From positions 62,001 to 126,000 of the forward strand of contig NZ_CP016793.1 in assembly GCF_001701025.1 (NCBI RefSeq): 64,000 nt of DNA. The letters run 5' to 3'. A program made the position numbers and the translations under genes. Shown here in pieces: positions 17,446 to 26,365 of this stretch; positions within the stretch are counted from its first letter, which is position 1, and each line of letters starts with the position of its first letter. The notes under the pieces are model-generated. The model saw only the letters and a list, made by a program, of their open reading frames with translations, searched no databases and was not told where the DNA came from. Source of the DNA: Lentzea guizhouensis (GTDB taxonomy: Bacteria > Actinomycetota > Actinomycetes > Mycobacteriales > Pseudonocardiaceae).

Positions 17446-18594
17446 TCACTGCTTTGTCAACCCGTACAGGACCACCGCGGCGATCACGCACACACCGACA
17501 CCGACCAGGACGACGACGAACCAGAAGGCGAACGCGCCACCGCGGGCCGGACGGCTCGTCGCGGACCGAACGGGGGCGGACTGGACCGGCGCAACAGCGA
17601 CGGGGGCAACAGCCACGGCGGGGAAGGAGTGCACCGGACTCACCGCCGGCTTCTCGCGGACACATGACGGCGCACCGAGCCACGGAGTGAACGCCAACTG
17701 GCCGTTGCCGCGAGTCCTCTCCTTGCCCGTGTCCGTGACGTAGCGCCGCCATGTTTCGGCCATCGACTGCAAGGAGCGCGCGGAAGCGTGCCGGTTCGCG
17801 AGCTCCAGGAACTCGTGGAGCACCTCGGCATGGCCTTCGGTGAGGTGACGCCGCACATCACCGACGACGGCCTCCAGCCCGGCGTGCTTGCCGATGCACG
17901 CGACAGCCATGGAGGCGAACTTGAAGCAGTCGGTGCGCTCGTCCGGCACGGACGGCCAGGCTTCGAGGTGGTCAGGACGCATGGTCTGCGCTTCAGCCAG
18001 AGGAAGGGCGTTCACACCGCGCAACAGCATCGCGTCGCAGTCGATCAGGTATGCCGCAGGAGGCAGGAGGACCCCGCTCACCAGCGTGTTCTGCATGCGG
18101 TGGTCTCCGACGACAACCTCATTGCGGTGCAGGAACGACAACGTGCTCAGGAGGTGCCCCAGCCTGGCGATCGTCTGCGGCACGCTCACGTAGTCACGGG
18201 CACGGTGCTTCGCACGCTGCGCGTTGAGCGTGAGACCGGTCAGGTCACGCGGAACGGACGCGCCGTTGTCCAGACGCCAGAACGCATCCGGTGCGGGAGG
18301 CAGCAGAACACCCCTCGCCTGCCGGCCGTCCACGACGACATTCCTGATCCACGCCGTCCGCTCGTCGAGGAACGCCCGGTCCGCGAGGCCGAGGGACCTG
18401 CGCCACTCGGCCATCTTCGTCAGCTGGTCAGCCGATGCCCGGCGCGCGGTGTCAGGCACGTACCGCTTGTACAGCAGCACTTCGCCTGATGCCGCACGTA
18501 CCCAGGTCACATCGGTGCTCTGACCGCCCGCAGTGAAGTTCCCGCCGGACAACGTCCGCAGGCTCGCGTGCCGCACCTGGATGGGATCGTTCAT
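17446..18594 (-). CDS. Atypical protein-kinase-like membrane protein of TerY-P-type triad
   Basis: About 382 aa. A degenerate kinase fold is visible: LSGGNFTAGG as a glycine-rich element, LLYKRY with the possible ATP Lys, the catalytic-loop-like VVVGDHRMQNTLV (Asp and Asn present, HRD His absent), and LIDCDAM in place of DFG. A Pro/Ala/Val linker ends in one C-terminal transmembrane helix and the tail LYGLTKQ. It follows the PP2C gene by 13 bases. The vWA-PP2C-kinase order is that of TerY-P triads, although the Zn-ribbon of classical TerY-P kinases is replaced here by a membrane anchor. Activity is unproven. Confidence 0.75.
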   Translation of the reverse strand: MNDPIQVRHASLRTLSGGNFTAGGQSTDVTWVRAASGEVLLYKRYVPDTARRASADQLTKMAEWRRSLGLADRAFLDERTAWIRNVVVDGRQARGVLLPPAPDAFWRLDNGASVPRDLTGLTLNAQRAKHRARDYVSVPQTIARLGHLLSTLSFLHRNEVVVGDHRMQNTLVSGVLLPPAAYLIDCDAMLLRGVNALPLAEAQTMRPDHLEAWPSVPDERTDCFKFASMAVACIGKHAGLEAVVGDVRRHLTEGHAEVLHEFLELANRHASARSLQSMAETWRRYVTDTGKERTRGNGQLAFTPWLGAPSCVREKPAVSPVHSFPAVAVAPVAVAPVQSAPVRSATSRPARGGAFAFWFVVVLVGVGVCVIAAVVLYGLTKQ

Positions 18595-18607
18595 CTCATC
18601 GGTCCAG

Positions 18608-19558
18608 CTACCTCGTCCGGCGGACAACGAGGATCGTGCGGTCGTCACCCATGCCGCGGATGTCGAAGTCCAGCAACGTCGCGAACTTCGCCGCCGACAT
18701 GTCCTCCTCCCGCACCGCGACGACGATCGCCGCTGCGAACTCGTCCGGCATCGCCTCCACGGCCTCGGACACCCCGTCCGTCACCAGCACGAGCACGTCG
18801 TCAGGCTGCAGCGCGACCTCGCCGCAACTGCTCGCATCAGGTGAGCCCGGAAGCGCTGGAGTGACGGACGTGCGCAACTCCTGCGGGCGTCCCGACAACC
18901 ACGTCCACTGCCCGTCAGCCAGCGACAGCAGCAGCACCGCACTGTCGCCGTAGGTCAACCAGCTCAAAACGGTCACTTCATCTGCCACGCGCAGTGCTGC
19001 TGCTGCGAGCGTCGTCGCCGGCGGGTTGTTCTTGACAACGGATGTGGTGGCATCCGTCCTGGTGTCCTCGACCTGCCGGACCGCCTCGCTCGTGCTGTGC
19101 ACGAGCTCCACGCAATGATCGTTCCATTCGGACGTCCCGGTGTCCGCCCAGTGCACGATGTCATCCACAGCGCACCACGCGGCCACCTCTGCGGCGATGT
19201 GCGCGTTCACCGCGGAACCCACACCATCCGCGACCGCCACCGCACAGGACCTCTCCCCCGCGGAGAACGCATAGGTGTCCTCGCGCACCTCGCCGTTGCG
19301 CCGGTGCCTTCGACCGATCAGCGACGCGGCGCTGAGTTGCAGGGGCCCCAGCTCGCAGCGGTGCCCCACGACGTCGGGCACGGTTTCGCGCTCCGCTCCC
19401 AGCGACGAGAGCGGCGCGGGCGCGATCTCGACGGCAACCTGCTCCGTCGAACTGTCGTCATGCGTGAACTTCCACAGACCTTCCACCTTTCCACCGAACC
19501 ACGAGAAGATTCCACCGAAACCGTTGCCGGCTCGCGCTTCTCCCTTGCCCACCGTCAC
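18608..19558 (-). CDS. PP2C-family Ser/Thr phosphatase
   Basis: 316 aa. The PP2C core begins near residue 75. REDTYAF and VAVADGVGSA carry metal-binding Asp residues, and the later VTDGVSEAVE and MGDDRTILVV carry the remaining acidic ligands. It lacks transmembrane segments. It starts with a GTG overlapping the stop of the vWA gene by four bases and is followed by the kinase-like gene, so phosphorylation and dephosphorylation of shared targets by this triad is likely. The FHA domains of the divergent ABC exporter are candidate readers of the phosphothreonine signal; that is inference. Confidence 0.85.
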   Translation of the reverse strand: MTVGKGEARAGNGFGGIFSWFGGKVEGLWKFTHDDSSTEQVAVEIAPAPLSSLGAERETVPDVVGHRCELGPLQLSAASLIGRRHRRNGEVREDTYAFSAGERSCAVAVADGVGSAVNAHIAAEVAAWCAVDDIVHWADTGTSEWNDHCVELVHSTSEAVRQVEDTRTDATTSVVKNNPPATTLAAAALRVADEVTVLSWLTYGDSAVLLLSLADGQWTWLSGRPQELRTSVTPALPGSPDASSCGEVALQPDDVLVLVTDGVSEAVEAMPDEFAAAIVVAVREEDMSAAKFATLLDFDIRGMGDDRTILVVRRTR

Positions 19559-20298
19559 ACCGCACTGTCGTCGAGACGGGTCATTCCAACCGGGGTGGGG
19601 AACGTGAAGTACCCCTGTGCCGTCGACGTCGTGATCGAGACGATGATGACCTTGATGATCGCCTGCAGCAGGATGCTGGCCGGCTCACCGGGGTTCGCGA
19701 GGAACGCGGCACCAGGCGGGTCGACGGACCGCAGCGCCCGCACAGTGGCCCGGTCGACGTTCCCGATGCCGAGCGCCACCACCCGCGGCCGGAACCCGTA
19801 TCCGGGCGAGCAGAGCCGGTTCCTCGGCATCGACCACTCGGCGACGGTCTGGGTGTGCTTGCTGTGCCCGGCGTTGCCGTCGGTGATGAAGAAGACCACC
19901 GGCTGCTTCGGCCTGCACCGCTGCGCCACCATCTGGTCGATGTCGGCGCGGATGGTGGTGTTCAGGTGCTCCCACGCGCTCACGTAGTTCGTCCACTCAC
20001 CACGCGGCAACGGATCGAGCCGGCCGGGATCGGCGATCGGTGTGAGCGGGTAGTGGGTGGCGGCGTCGTCGGCGAACGTGATCACAGCGACCCTGCCGAT
20101 GTCCGACGCCTCGATGTCCTCGGCCAAGACCTCCAGCATCAGGCCGAGGGAGTCGTTCATCACCGCCAGCGGCGAGGACGCCTTGTCCGGCCACAGCTTC
20201 TCGTTCCACATGGAACTCGAGACGTCACACACGATGTAGAACGGCCAAACCTTGTGGATGGAACCTTCTACCCGGTTGAAACTGTCGAAGCCGACCAC
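19555..20298 (-). CDS. vWA-domain protein, TerY-like
   Basis: About 247 aa, almost entirely a von Willebrand A domain. The MIDAS motif DVSSSM lies at residues 25-30 (Asp25, Ser27, Ser29), with later metal-site residues in VVFFITDGNAGHS. The GTG at 20298 is the clear start because GAGGAGG sits five bases upstream; the longer open frame would overlap the divergent exporter gene. It is the first gene of the vWA-PP2C-kinase operon. TerY-type vWA proteins act as metal-dependent scaffolds in stress and envelope responses. Confidence 0.85.
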   Translation of the reverse strand: MVGFDSFNRVEGSIHKVWPFYIVCDVSSSMWNEKLWPDKASSPLAVMNDSLGLMLEVLAEDIEASDIGRVAVITFADDAATHYPLTPIADPGRLDPLPRGEWTNYVSAWEHLNTTIRADIDQMVAQRCRPKQPVVFFITDGNAGHSKHTQTVAEWSMPRNRLCSPGYGFRPRVVALGIGNVDRATVRALRSVDPPGAAFLANPGEPASILLQAIIKVIIVSITTSTAQGYFTFPTPVGMTRLDDSAV

Positions 20299-20432
20299 GA
20301 TGCCTCCTCGGTGCGTGAGCAGACGGTTGATCGCACGACGAGCGGTGATCGTTTCACTCCAAGCGAATTCACCTCCGGGTGTTGCGTTTCCCTGGTCTGC
20401 GGCGATGTGCAGGGGGATGACAGGAGGTAGCG

Positions 20433-22832
20433 ATGACGCCGGTTCCGCCGCTCGTCGTGGTGGTCGATGGCGTCCGCCACCGGCTTTCGCCCGAGGTCGC
20501 AACGCTTTTGGGCAGCGGAGTGGACGCACAGATCCGTGTCTCCGCAGGACCGGCCAGGTGGGCGCGTTTCCGGTACGCGGCAGGCTGGCGCTTGTACGTG
20601 CTGGAGCGCGGTAGCCACCTCGAGGTGGACGGCACGGCTGTCCGGCCGCTCGGGTCGAGCGGCATGGTCAGTGCGGCGCTCGCGGAAACCGGTGTGGTGA
20701 CAGCTGAGTTGAGCGTTGGCCGGCATCGCCTTCACATGACCGTCGAAATCGGCGAGACGCCCACCCCGCCTCAAGCCCGGCGACCTGCACCGCCTCCACC
20801 TGCCCAACCGGTACCGCCGCCGCGCAGGCCGGCCACGTCGAGAACACCGGTGCCCTCGCTGGCACGACAGCAGTCGGCACAACGCTTCGAGCTCGGCGGC
20901 GAACCGGTCACGATCGGCCGGCGAGGCGGTGGCGCCGAGATCGAGGTGGACGGGCTCGACGTCGCTCTGCGCCACACAACGGTGCGCCGTGGCACCTCCG
21001 GCGTCGTCGTTCGTGACCTCAACGCGGGTACCGGAACGTTCGTCGACGGCAGACCGGTGCTGCACGCCCCCGTGCGGCCAGGTGGCTTCTTCCTCGTCGG
21101 CCACCACGTCTTCCGCGTGCTACCCGACCACGTCCTCGCCCACGAGACCTTGCCGACGCCGCCTTCGCTCACCCTCGCCGGGCTCACCATCCGCCACCAC
21201 GGCAAGGACGAACCAACGCTCCACGACGTGTCCACCGCACTGCCCTCCGGCGGCATGCTCGCCGTCGTCGGTCCGTCGGGCCTCGGCAAGTCGACGCTGT
21301 GCGCCGGACTGCTCGGGGAGGCGGTGGTCGAGTCCGGCTGGGCCGAGGTCGACGGGATGCCCCTCGGTGGCGAGCACCAGCTGAACCCCGCGCTGGTGAG
21401 CTTCGTCCCCCAGACGTCGTCACTGCTCGAAGAGCTCACGGTCGAGCAGACGATGTGGCACGCCGCGCGACTGCGACTCGCCGCCGACACCTCCACCGCC
21501 GAGCTGTCCAGAAGCGTGCACGCCGTACTGCAAAGGCTTCACCTCCAGGCGTTCCAGAAGCAGACGGTGCACAAGCTGTCCGGTGGGCAGCGACGCAGGC
21601 TCAGCGTCGCCGTGGAGCTGTTGAACGACCCGCTGCTGCTGTTGCTCGACGAGCCGACTTCGGGTTTGGACGAGGGTTTCGACCGCATGCTCATGCGGGA
21701 CCTCGCGCAGGTCGCCCGCGACGGTTGCGCGGTGGTCATCGTGACGCACACGATGGCACACCTGGAGGAGGCTTCGGCGGTGCTGGCCATCGCGGCGGCA
21801 TCGGAAGCCGAGGCCCCGGCCACAGTCGGCTACGCCGGACCACCCGGTGGACTGCTCACCGCGTTCGCCGCCGATTCCGCCGCGGATGTCATGGACGCCT
21901 TGCGGGACGGGCACACAGCGGCTGCGGGCCCGCGGCCTCCGGCGACGCAGTCACCCCCGCAGCCCGGCACGTCGCACGACCCGCCGAGGAGAGGCCGCAC
22001 CCACCCGTGGCGGCACGTGCTGGTGGTGAACCTGCGACGTGAGTTCCGCCGGATGTGGTTGCGCCGGTGGCTGTTCACCACCCTCGCCCTGGCGGGTCCC
22101 GTGGTGGCGGCCGCACTCGCGACGTGGACCAACGACCGCGGCTTCGTCGGTTCGCCCGCGCAACCGAACACGGACCTGGCGATGTCGCTCGCGGTCACGG
22201 CCATCTGCCTGTCCCTGCTCTCGATGGCGCTGTCACTGACATCGGTCGTGAACGACAAGGAGGTGGTCCGGAGGGAGAGTCGCTGGGGCGTACCGGACTC
22301 CGCCGTCGTGCTCTCCCGAGCGATCAGCCGCGGCGTGCCGGCGCTCGTGCAGGCGGCCGTCACCACGACGTTCCTGTGGCTCGGCAACGATCTGCGGCAG
22401 GACACCGCTACCGGGTTGCCGGCCGCGGTGGAGATCGGCCTGGTGCTCGCGGGACTCACACTGTGCTCGATGTGCCTGGGCGTGCTGGTCAGCTGCGTGT
22501 CGACGACGGCAGAGCAGGCCGTCGGCATGATGTCGGCGCTTTCAGGAGGAGCCGTCGTGCTGTGCGGCCTCGTGTTGCCGCTCGGCGAGTCGTCCGGCTT
22601 CGGCCGGTTGATCAACTGGCTGTCGTACTTCTTCCCCACTCGTTGGGCAACCAGCGCTCTCGCGGCCGCTGTGGACCTGCCCAACACCGCGATCGTGCAC
22701 ACCGATCTGATGTGGCGCCACGACGTGCAACACGTGCTGGTACCGCTCGTGGTGCTGCTGTTCGCGAGCACGCTGTTCTGCACCCTCGCGCCGATCGCAT
22801 TGAGAAGAGTCCGGAACGATGTCCGACGTTGA
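20433..22832 (+). CDS. FHA-domain ABC-2 exporter (Rv1747-like)
   Basis: 799 aa. Residues 1-95 are a degenerate FHA-like domain. Residues 145-225 are a second FHA with IGR, ALRHTTV and GTGTFVDG, so it can probably bind phosphothreonine. The ABC ATPase spans 245-470: Walker A GPSGLGKST (280-288), signature LSGGQ (382-386), Walker B LLLLLDEPTSG (Asp406, Glu407). An ABC-2 membrane domain with about six helices fills 530-795. The layout equals Mycobacterium Rv1747, a phosphorylation-controlled exporter. It is divergent from the vWA/PP2C/kinase operon (134-bp gap, AGGAGG before the ATG) and overlaps the next gene by 14 bases. Confidence 0.9.
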   Translation: MTPVPPLVVVVDGVRHRLSPEVATLLGSGVDAQIRVSAGPARWARFRYAAGWRLYVLERGSHLEVDGTAVRPLGSSGMVSAALAETGVVTAELSVGRHRLHMTVEIGETPTPPQARRPAPPPPAQPVPPPRRPATSRTPVPSLARQQSAQRFELGGEPVTIGRRGGGAEIEVDGLDVALRHTTVRRGTSGVVVRDLNAGTGTFVDGRPVLHAPVRPGGFFLVGHHVFRVLPDHVLAHETLPTPPSLTLAGLTIRHHGKDEPTLHDVSTALPSGGMLAVVGPSGLGKSTLCAGLLGEAVVESGWAEVDGMPLGGEHQLNPALVSFVPQTSSLLEELTVEQTMWHAARLRLAADTSTAELSRSVHAVLQRLHLQAFQKQTVHKLSGGQRRRLSVAVELLNDPLLLLLDEPTSGLDEGFDRMLMRDLAQVARDGCAVVIVTHTMAHLEEASAVLAIAAASEAEAPATVGYAGPPGGLLTAFAADSAADVMDALRDGHTAAAGPRPPATQSPPQPGTSHDPPRRGRTHPWRHVLVVNLRREFRRMWLRRWLFTTLALAGPVVAAALATWTNDRGFVGSPAQPNTDLAMSLAVTAICLSLLSMALSLTSVVNDKEVVRRESRWGVPDSAVVLSRAISRGVPALVQAAVTTTFLWLGNDLRQDTATGLPAAVEIGLVLAGLTLCSMCLGVLVSCVSTTAEQAVGMMSALSGGAVVLCGLVLPLGESSGFGRLINWLSYFFPTRWATSALAAAVDLPNTAIVHTDLMWRHDVQHVLVPLVVLLFASTLFCTLAPIALRRVRNDVRR

Positions 22833-23553
22833 TGCGAACCGTCGCACGACGGGCCACCGTGACGAGCCGTTGTGGACCCGTGTCGGTCGTACCGCCGACG
22901 TTCTCCAGATACTCGGGTTCCTCGGCGTGCCAACAGTCATCGCAGTCATCATCTGGCTCACCTCGCACACCAACGACGACAACGCCGAGCAGGCACCCAC
23001 CTCGGCCACGACCAGCACGACCGCTCCTGTCGCTACGCAGCTGCCGACGAACACGGGACCAACGACGACCACGCAGCCCACCTCGATGGCGCCCAAGCAG
23101 CAGCGAGCGCTGTTGTCCGAACTGCCGCTCGTCAGCGGGAGCAACAACATCGACCTCGACTTCGCCGACGTCGACATCGACGGCGTCCGGTACACGAGCA
23201 GCCTGCACTACCACTGCTCCCTGTACTGCGACGGAAAGTCACCGGCGACGTACGAGGTGTCGCTCGGTGGTCTTTACACGCTTTTCCAGGCGAAGGCGGG
23301 CATCGCGAGCACCGGCGCGAACGAGCCGACGAAGTTCGAGATCGAGGCGGACGGCGAGGTGACGACAGTCGTGGCGAGCGCGGGCAAGGCTCAGGACGTC
23401 TCCGTGGACGTCAGAGGCGTCCAGCGGTTGAAGATCCGGATCTACGCTCCGGCACCGCTGGTCGGGCCGTTGCAGGCGGGAGTGGACGCCACCAGCGGGG
23501 ATGAGCGCGTGCTGCCGGACGCGGCACTCGGCTCGCCGGTCCTCTCCCGTTGA
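22819..23553 (+). CDS. Membrane-anchored NPCBM/NEW2-like protein
   Basis: 244 aa. One transmembrane helix lies near residues 29-48 (ILGFLGVPTVIAVIIWL), followed by a Thr/Pro-rich linker (about 55-90) and a C-terminal beta domain of about 130 residues. That domain has the NPCBM/NEW2 pattern: YEVSLGGLYTLFQAKAGI, then FEIEADGE, then the closing VRGVQRLKIRIYAP. Two cysteines (HCSLYC) may form a disulfide. It is coupled to the ABC exporter by a 14-base overlap, so it may be the extracytoplasmic partner of that exporter, possibly binding glycans. Role inferred. Confidence 0.75.
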   Translation: MSDVDANRRTTGHRDEPLWTRVGRTADVLQILGFLGVPTVIAVIIWLTSHTNDDNAEQAPTSATTSTTAPVATQLPTNTGPTTTTQPTSMAPKQQRALLSELPLVSGSNNIDLDFADVDIDGVRYTSSLHYHCSLYCDGKSPATYEVSLGGLYTLFQAKAGIASTGANEPTKFEIEADGEVTTVVASAGKAQDVSVDVRGVQRLKIRIYAPAPLVGPLQAGVDATSGDERVLPDAALGSPVLSR

Positions 23554-23720
23554 CTCGGAGGTGTGCACCGCTCGGTGCGTCGAGCAGCCACACGGCGTTG
23601 CAGGCCGATGTGAACTGCCGGTCATCGACGGTCTGCGGGACTGATCTGTTACGGCAGATCCTGGTGAACCGCCCGAACGACACTTGCGCCCCACGCTGTC
23701 CGGTTTGCTAGCTTTGCCCG

Positions 23721-24401
23721 ATGAGTCGCGTTGGCCGCCTGGTGCGCACGGGGTACTACACCGTCGGTTATGGACGCCGGTTCCCCGGCCACGCCCGCGT
23801 CGAGCGGTTCGTCCGCGAGTTCGAGGCGCGGGAGGCCAAGGGCGACACGCCCAAGGAGCAGGCGGCGTGGGACGCGCAGTACGCCCAGGGTGAGTGGGAC
23901 CACCTCACCGGGCTGAAGGAGCTGGCTCACTACGCGGTGATCGTCGGGTACGGGACGTTCCTGAGACCCGGCGGCAGTGTCCTCGACGTCGGGTGTGGCG
24001 AAGGGGTGTTGCAGGCGCGGTGGGCGCCGCACGGGTACGAGCGGTACCTGGGGCTGGACATCTCCGAGGTCGCCGTGCGGAAGCTGGCGGGGCGGGTCGA
24101 TGAGCGGACGGAGTTCAGGGCCGCCGATGCCGACGAGCACGTGCCGGACGGGAAGTTCGACGTGGTCGTCTTCAACGAGAGCCTGTACTACCTCAACGAC
24201 CCGCTGGCCGCGTTGGGGCGCTACACCGAGGTCCTCAACCCCGACGGGGTGGTGATCGTGTCGATGTTCCAGGGGTCTCGGCGGTCGCGGGCGATCCTCG
24301 GTGCTGTGCGGCGGGAGCACCGGGTGGTGGACAGCACGCGCACCACTCAGGGTGCGACGTCGTGGGACTGCCTCGTCATCAGGCCCTCTCAGCCCGCGTA
24401 G
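23721..24401 (+). CDS. Class I SAM-dependent methyltransferase
   Basis: 226 aa. Motif I is VLDVGCGEG (about residues 90-98), followed by LGLDIS (motif II acidic residue) and DVVVFNESLYYL (motif IV region). The N-terminal 80 residues are basic and may bind the substrate. It resembles small-molecule methyltransferases near glycosyl or polyketide genes, but no such partner is here. The 3' end overlaps the convergent lyase gene by 13 bases. Confidence 0.85.
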   Translation: MSRVGRLVRTGYYTVGYGRRFPGHARVERFVREFEAREAKGDTPKEQAAWDAQYAQGEWDHLTGLKELAHYAVIVGYGTFLRPGGSVLDVGCGEGVLQARWAPHGYERYLGLDISEVAVRKLAGRVDERTEFRAADADEHVPDGKFDVVVFNESLYYLNDPLAALGRYTEVLNPDGVVIVSMFQGSRRSRAILGAVRREHRVVDSTRTTQGATSWDCLVIRPSQPA

Positions 24402-26209
24402 TGCACGTCCGGCCAGGGCGGGGTGGCCATGCCGGCGCCGATGTGGAAGCTCGGGTGCGGGGGCTGGTTGTAGGCCGTGTTCTGCCAGGCGATGGCCACG
24501 CGGTACATCGGGTCGTGCATGAGGGTCGGGATGCGGCGGTCGGTGGGGGCCGGGGTGCTGTAGATGCGCAGGGCCCGGTTGTCGGTCGTGGGCCAGATGA
24601 CCTCCTCGCGCCAGTCACCGAGGATGTCGCCGGAGAGCGACGGGTTCGACTTGGTGCCGTTGTTGGAGTGCACGCCCGAAGCGGTGAGCAGGCGGGTGTC
24701 GGCGCTGGTGCCGTACTTGTCGACGCGGGTGGCGTCCAGGAGCTCGCGGGAGGGGTCGCCGTCCCACCACAGCAGGAAGTTCGCCGACGACGGCTTGCGG
24801 CCGACGGTCTGGCCCCTGGTGTTGCGGAGCTGGCTGTCGGCGCTGGACCACGACTCGGCGCCGGGGCTGCCGGCGTGGATGTCAGCGGAGACTCCACGGC
24901 CGTTGTCGCCTGCCGGGGCGGTTTGCCAGAGGACCTGGCCGGTGCGGGCGTCGGCGAACCAGGAGGCCGGCTGGCTGGTGTTCTCGGAGACCTTGTAGTA
25001 CTCGAGGCCGGGGCGGGACGGGTCGAGGTCGCCGAGGTGGGCGGCGTCGCCGTGGCCGAAGCGGGTGTTCCAGAGGCCGCGGCCGGTGTCGTCGACGGTG
25101 GCGGCGCCGTAGACGATCTCGTCGCGGCCGTCGGCGTCCACGTCGCCGATGGTCAGGGAGTGGTTGCCCTGGCCGGCGTAGGTGGTGTTGCTGTTCGAGT
25201 CGAACGTCCAGCGCTTGGTCAGCTGGCCGCCACGGAAGTCCCAGGCGGCGATCACGGCACGCGTGTAGTAGCCGCGGGCCATGATCAGCGACGGGCGGGC
25301 GCCGTCGAGGTAGGCGGTGCCGGCCAGGAAGCGGTCGACGCGGTTGCCGTAGCTGTCGCCCCACGAGGAGACGTTGCCGCGCGGCGGGTCGTAGTTCACC
25401 GTGGACAGTGCGGCGCCGGTGAGGCCGTTGAACATCGTGAGGAACTCGGGTCCGGACAGCACATAACCGTCGCCGTTGCGGTAGTCGGCGGAGGCGTTGC
25501 CGATGACCGTGCCGCGACCGTCACGGGTGCCGTCCGCGGTCTTCATCGCGACCTCGGCGCGGCCGTCGCCGTCGTAGTCGTAGACCTGGAACTGGGTGTA
25601 GTGCGCGCCGGAACGGATGTTGCGGCCCAGGTCCACCCGCCACAGCCGGGTGCCGTCGAGGCGGTAGGCGTAGATGAAGGTGTTGCCGGTGACGCCCGCC
25701 TGGGAGTTGTCCTTGGCGTTGTCCGGGTACCACTTCAGGAAGATCTCGTACCGGCCGTCGCCGTCCGCGTCGCCGACGCTGGCGTCGTTCGCGCTGTAAC
25801 CACTGGCGGGCGGGGAGATCGGCACGTCGAGGTAGCCGGCCGGGAAGGACAGTGACGCCGCGGCGGGTTGTTCGACGCCGTTGACGACGGCGCGGACGGT
25901 GTAGGACGCGCCCGCCGCACCACCGGCGTCGAGGTAGTTGGTGGACGTCGTCACGGGTGCGGAGTTGAGCTTCGCACCACCGCGGTAGACGTTGAACCCG
26001 GTGTCCCGCGCGTCGCCGGCGAGCAGCCGCCAGCTGACCAGGTTCCCGCTGCCGGAACGGACGCTGACCACACCGCGGTCGAGCCGTTCGACCTGTTTGC
26101 GCCCGGTGGGGTCGTCAGGCACCTGGGCGCCGGCGGTGGTCACACCGCCGGCCACCACACCGATCACCGCTCCCACCGCCGCTACGCGCACACCAACGCT
26201 GCTGAGCAC
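24389..26209 (-). CDS. Secreted rhamnogalacturonan lyase (PL11)
   Basis: About 606 aa. The GTG at 26209 follows GGAGGAG and opens a Sec signal peptide ending near TTAGAQ. The mature part has an N-terminal fibronectin-like segment (LVSWRLLAGDARDTGFNVYR) and then an eight-bladed propeller with repeated calcium sites of the type DADGDGRYE, DYDGDGRAE and DVDADGRDE, characteristic of PL11 YesW/YesX lyases that cleave rhamnogalacturonan I in pectin. The protein ends at a WPDVHYAG tail without a carbohydrate module. A CebR-like operator lies 24-37 bases upstream of the start, so expression is probably induced by plant-derived sugars. Confidence 0.92.
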   Translation of the reverse strand: MLSSVGVRVAAVGAVIGVVAGGVTTAGAQVPDDPTGRKQVERLDRGVVSVRSGSGNLVSWRLLAGDARDTGFNVYRGGAKLNSAPVTTSTNYLDAGGAAGASYTVRAVVNGVEQPAAASLSFPAGYLDVPISPPASGYSANDASVGDADGDGRYEIFLKWYPDNAKDNSQAGVTGNTFIYAYRLDGTRLWRVDLGRNIRSGAHYTQFQVYDYDGDGRAEVAMKTADGTRDGRGTVIGNASADYRNGDGYVLSGPEFLTMFNGLTGAALSTVNYDPPRGNVSSWGDSYGNRVDRFLAGTAYLDGARPSLIMARGYYTRAVIAAWDFRGGQLTKRWTFDSNSNTTYAGQGNHSLTIGDVDADGRDEIVYGAATVDDTGRGLWNTRFGHGDAAHLGDLDPSRPGLEYYKVSENTSQPASWFADARTGQVLWQTAPAGDNGRGVSADIHAGSPGAESWSSADSQLRNTRGQTVGRKPSSANFLLWWDGDPSRELLDATRVDKYGTSADTRLLTASGVHSNNGTKSNPSLSGDILGDWREEVIWPTTDNRALRIYSTPAPTDRRIPTLMHDPMYRVAIAWQNTAYNQPPHPSFHIGAGMATPPWPDVHYAG

Positions 26210-26228
26210 GTCATCTCCTCCGATCCGC

Positions 26229-26250
26229 TTTCTGGGAACGCTCCCAGAAA
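26229..26250. promoter_or_regulatory. CebR/LacI-type operator upstream of rhamnogalacturonan lyase
   Basis: Inverted repeat with 9-bp arms (TTTCTGGGA / TCCCAGAAA) and a 4-base centre. The 14-bp core at 26233-26246, TGGGAACGCTCCCA, matches the Streptomyces CebR box TGGGAGCGCTCCCA at 13 of 14 positions. It sits 20 bases before the lyase start codon, where a LacI-family repressor would block transcription. Confidence 0.65.
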
Positions 26251-26333
26251 CTTGCCGTGCCCCATGACAGCACCGGTCCACGGGAGGGTCAAGGGTGAGA
26301 ACGGATCAGCGAACGGCGCGAACGGGTTCTTTC

Positions 26334-26347
26334 GGTAAGCGCTTTCC
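26334..26347. promoter_or_regulatory. Second LacI-type dyad upstream of rhamnogalacturonan lyase
   Basis: GGTAAGCGCTTTCC, with a perfect AAGCGCTT core typical of LacI/CcpA-like operators. It lies about 125 bases before the lyase start. It resembles the dyad in front of the LacI gene at 35172-35183 and could be a distal site for that regulator. Confidence 0.4.
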
Positions 26348-26365
26348 CGCTTCTACCAGGCCATT

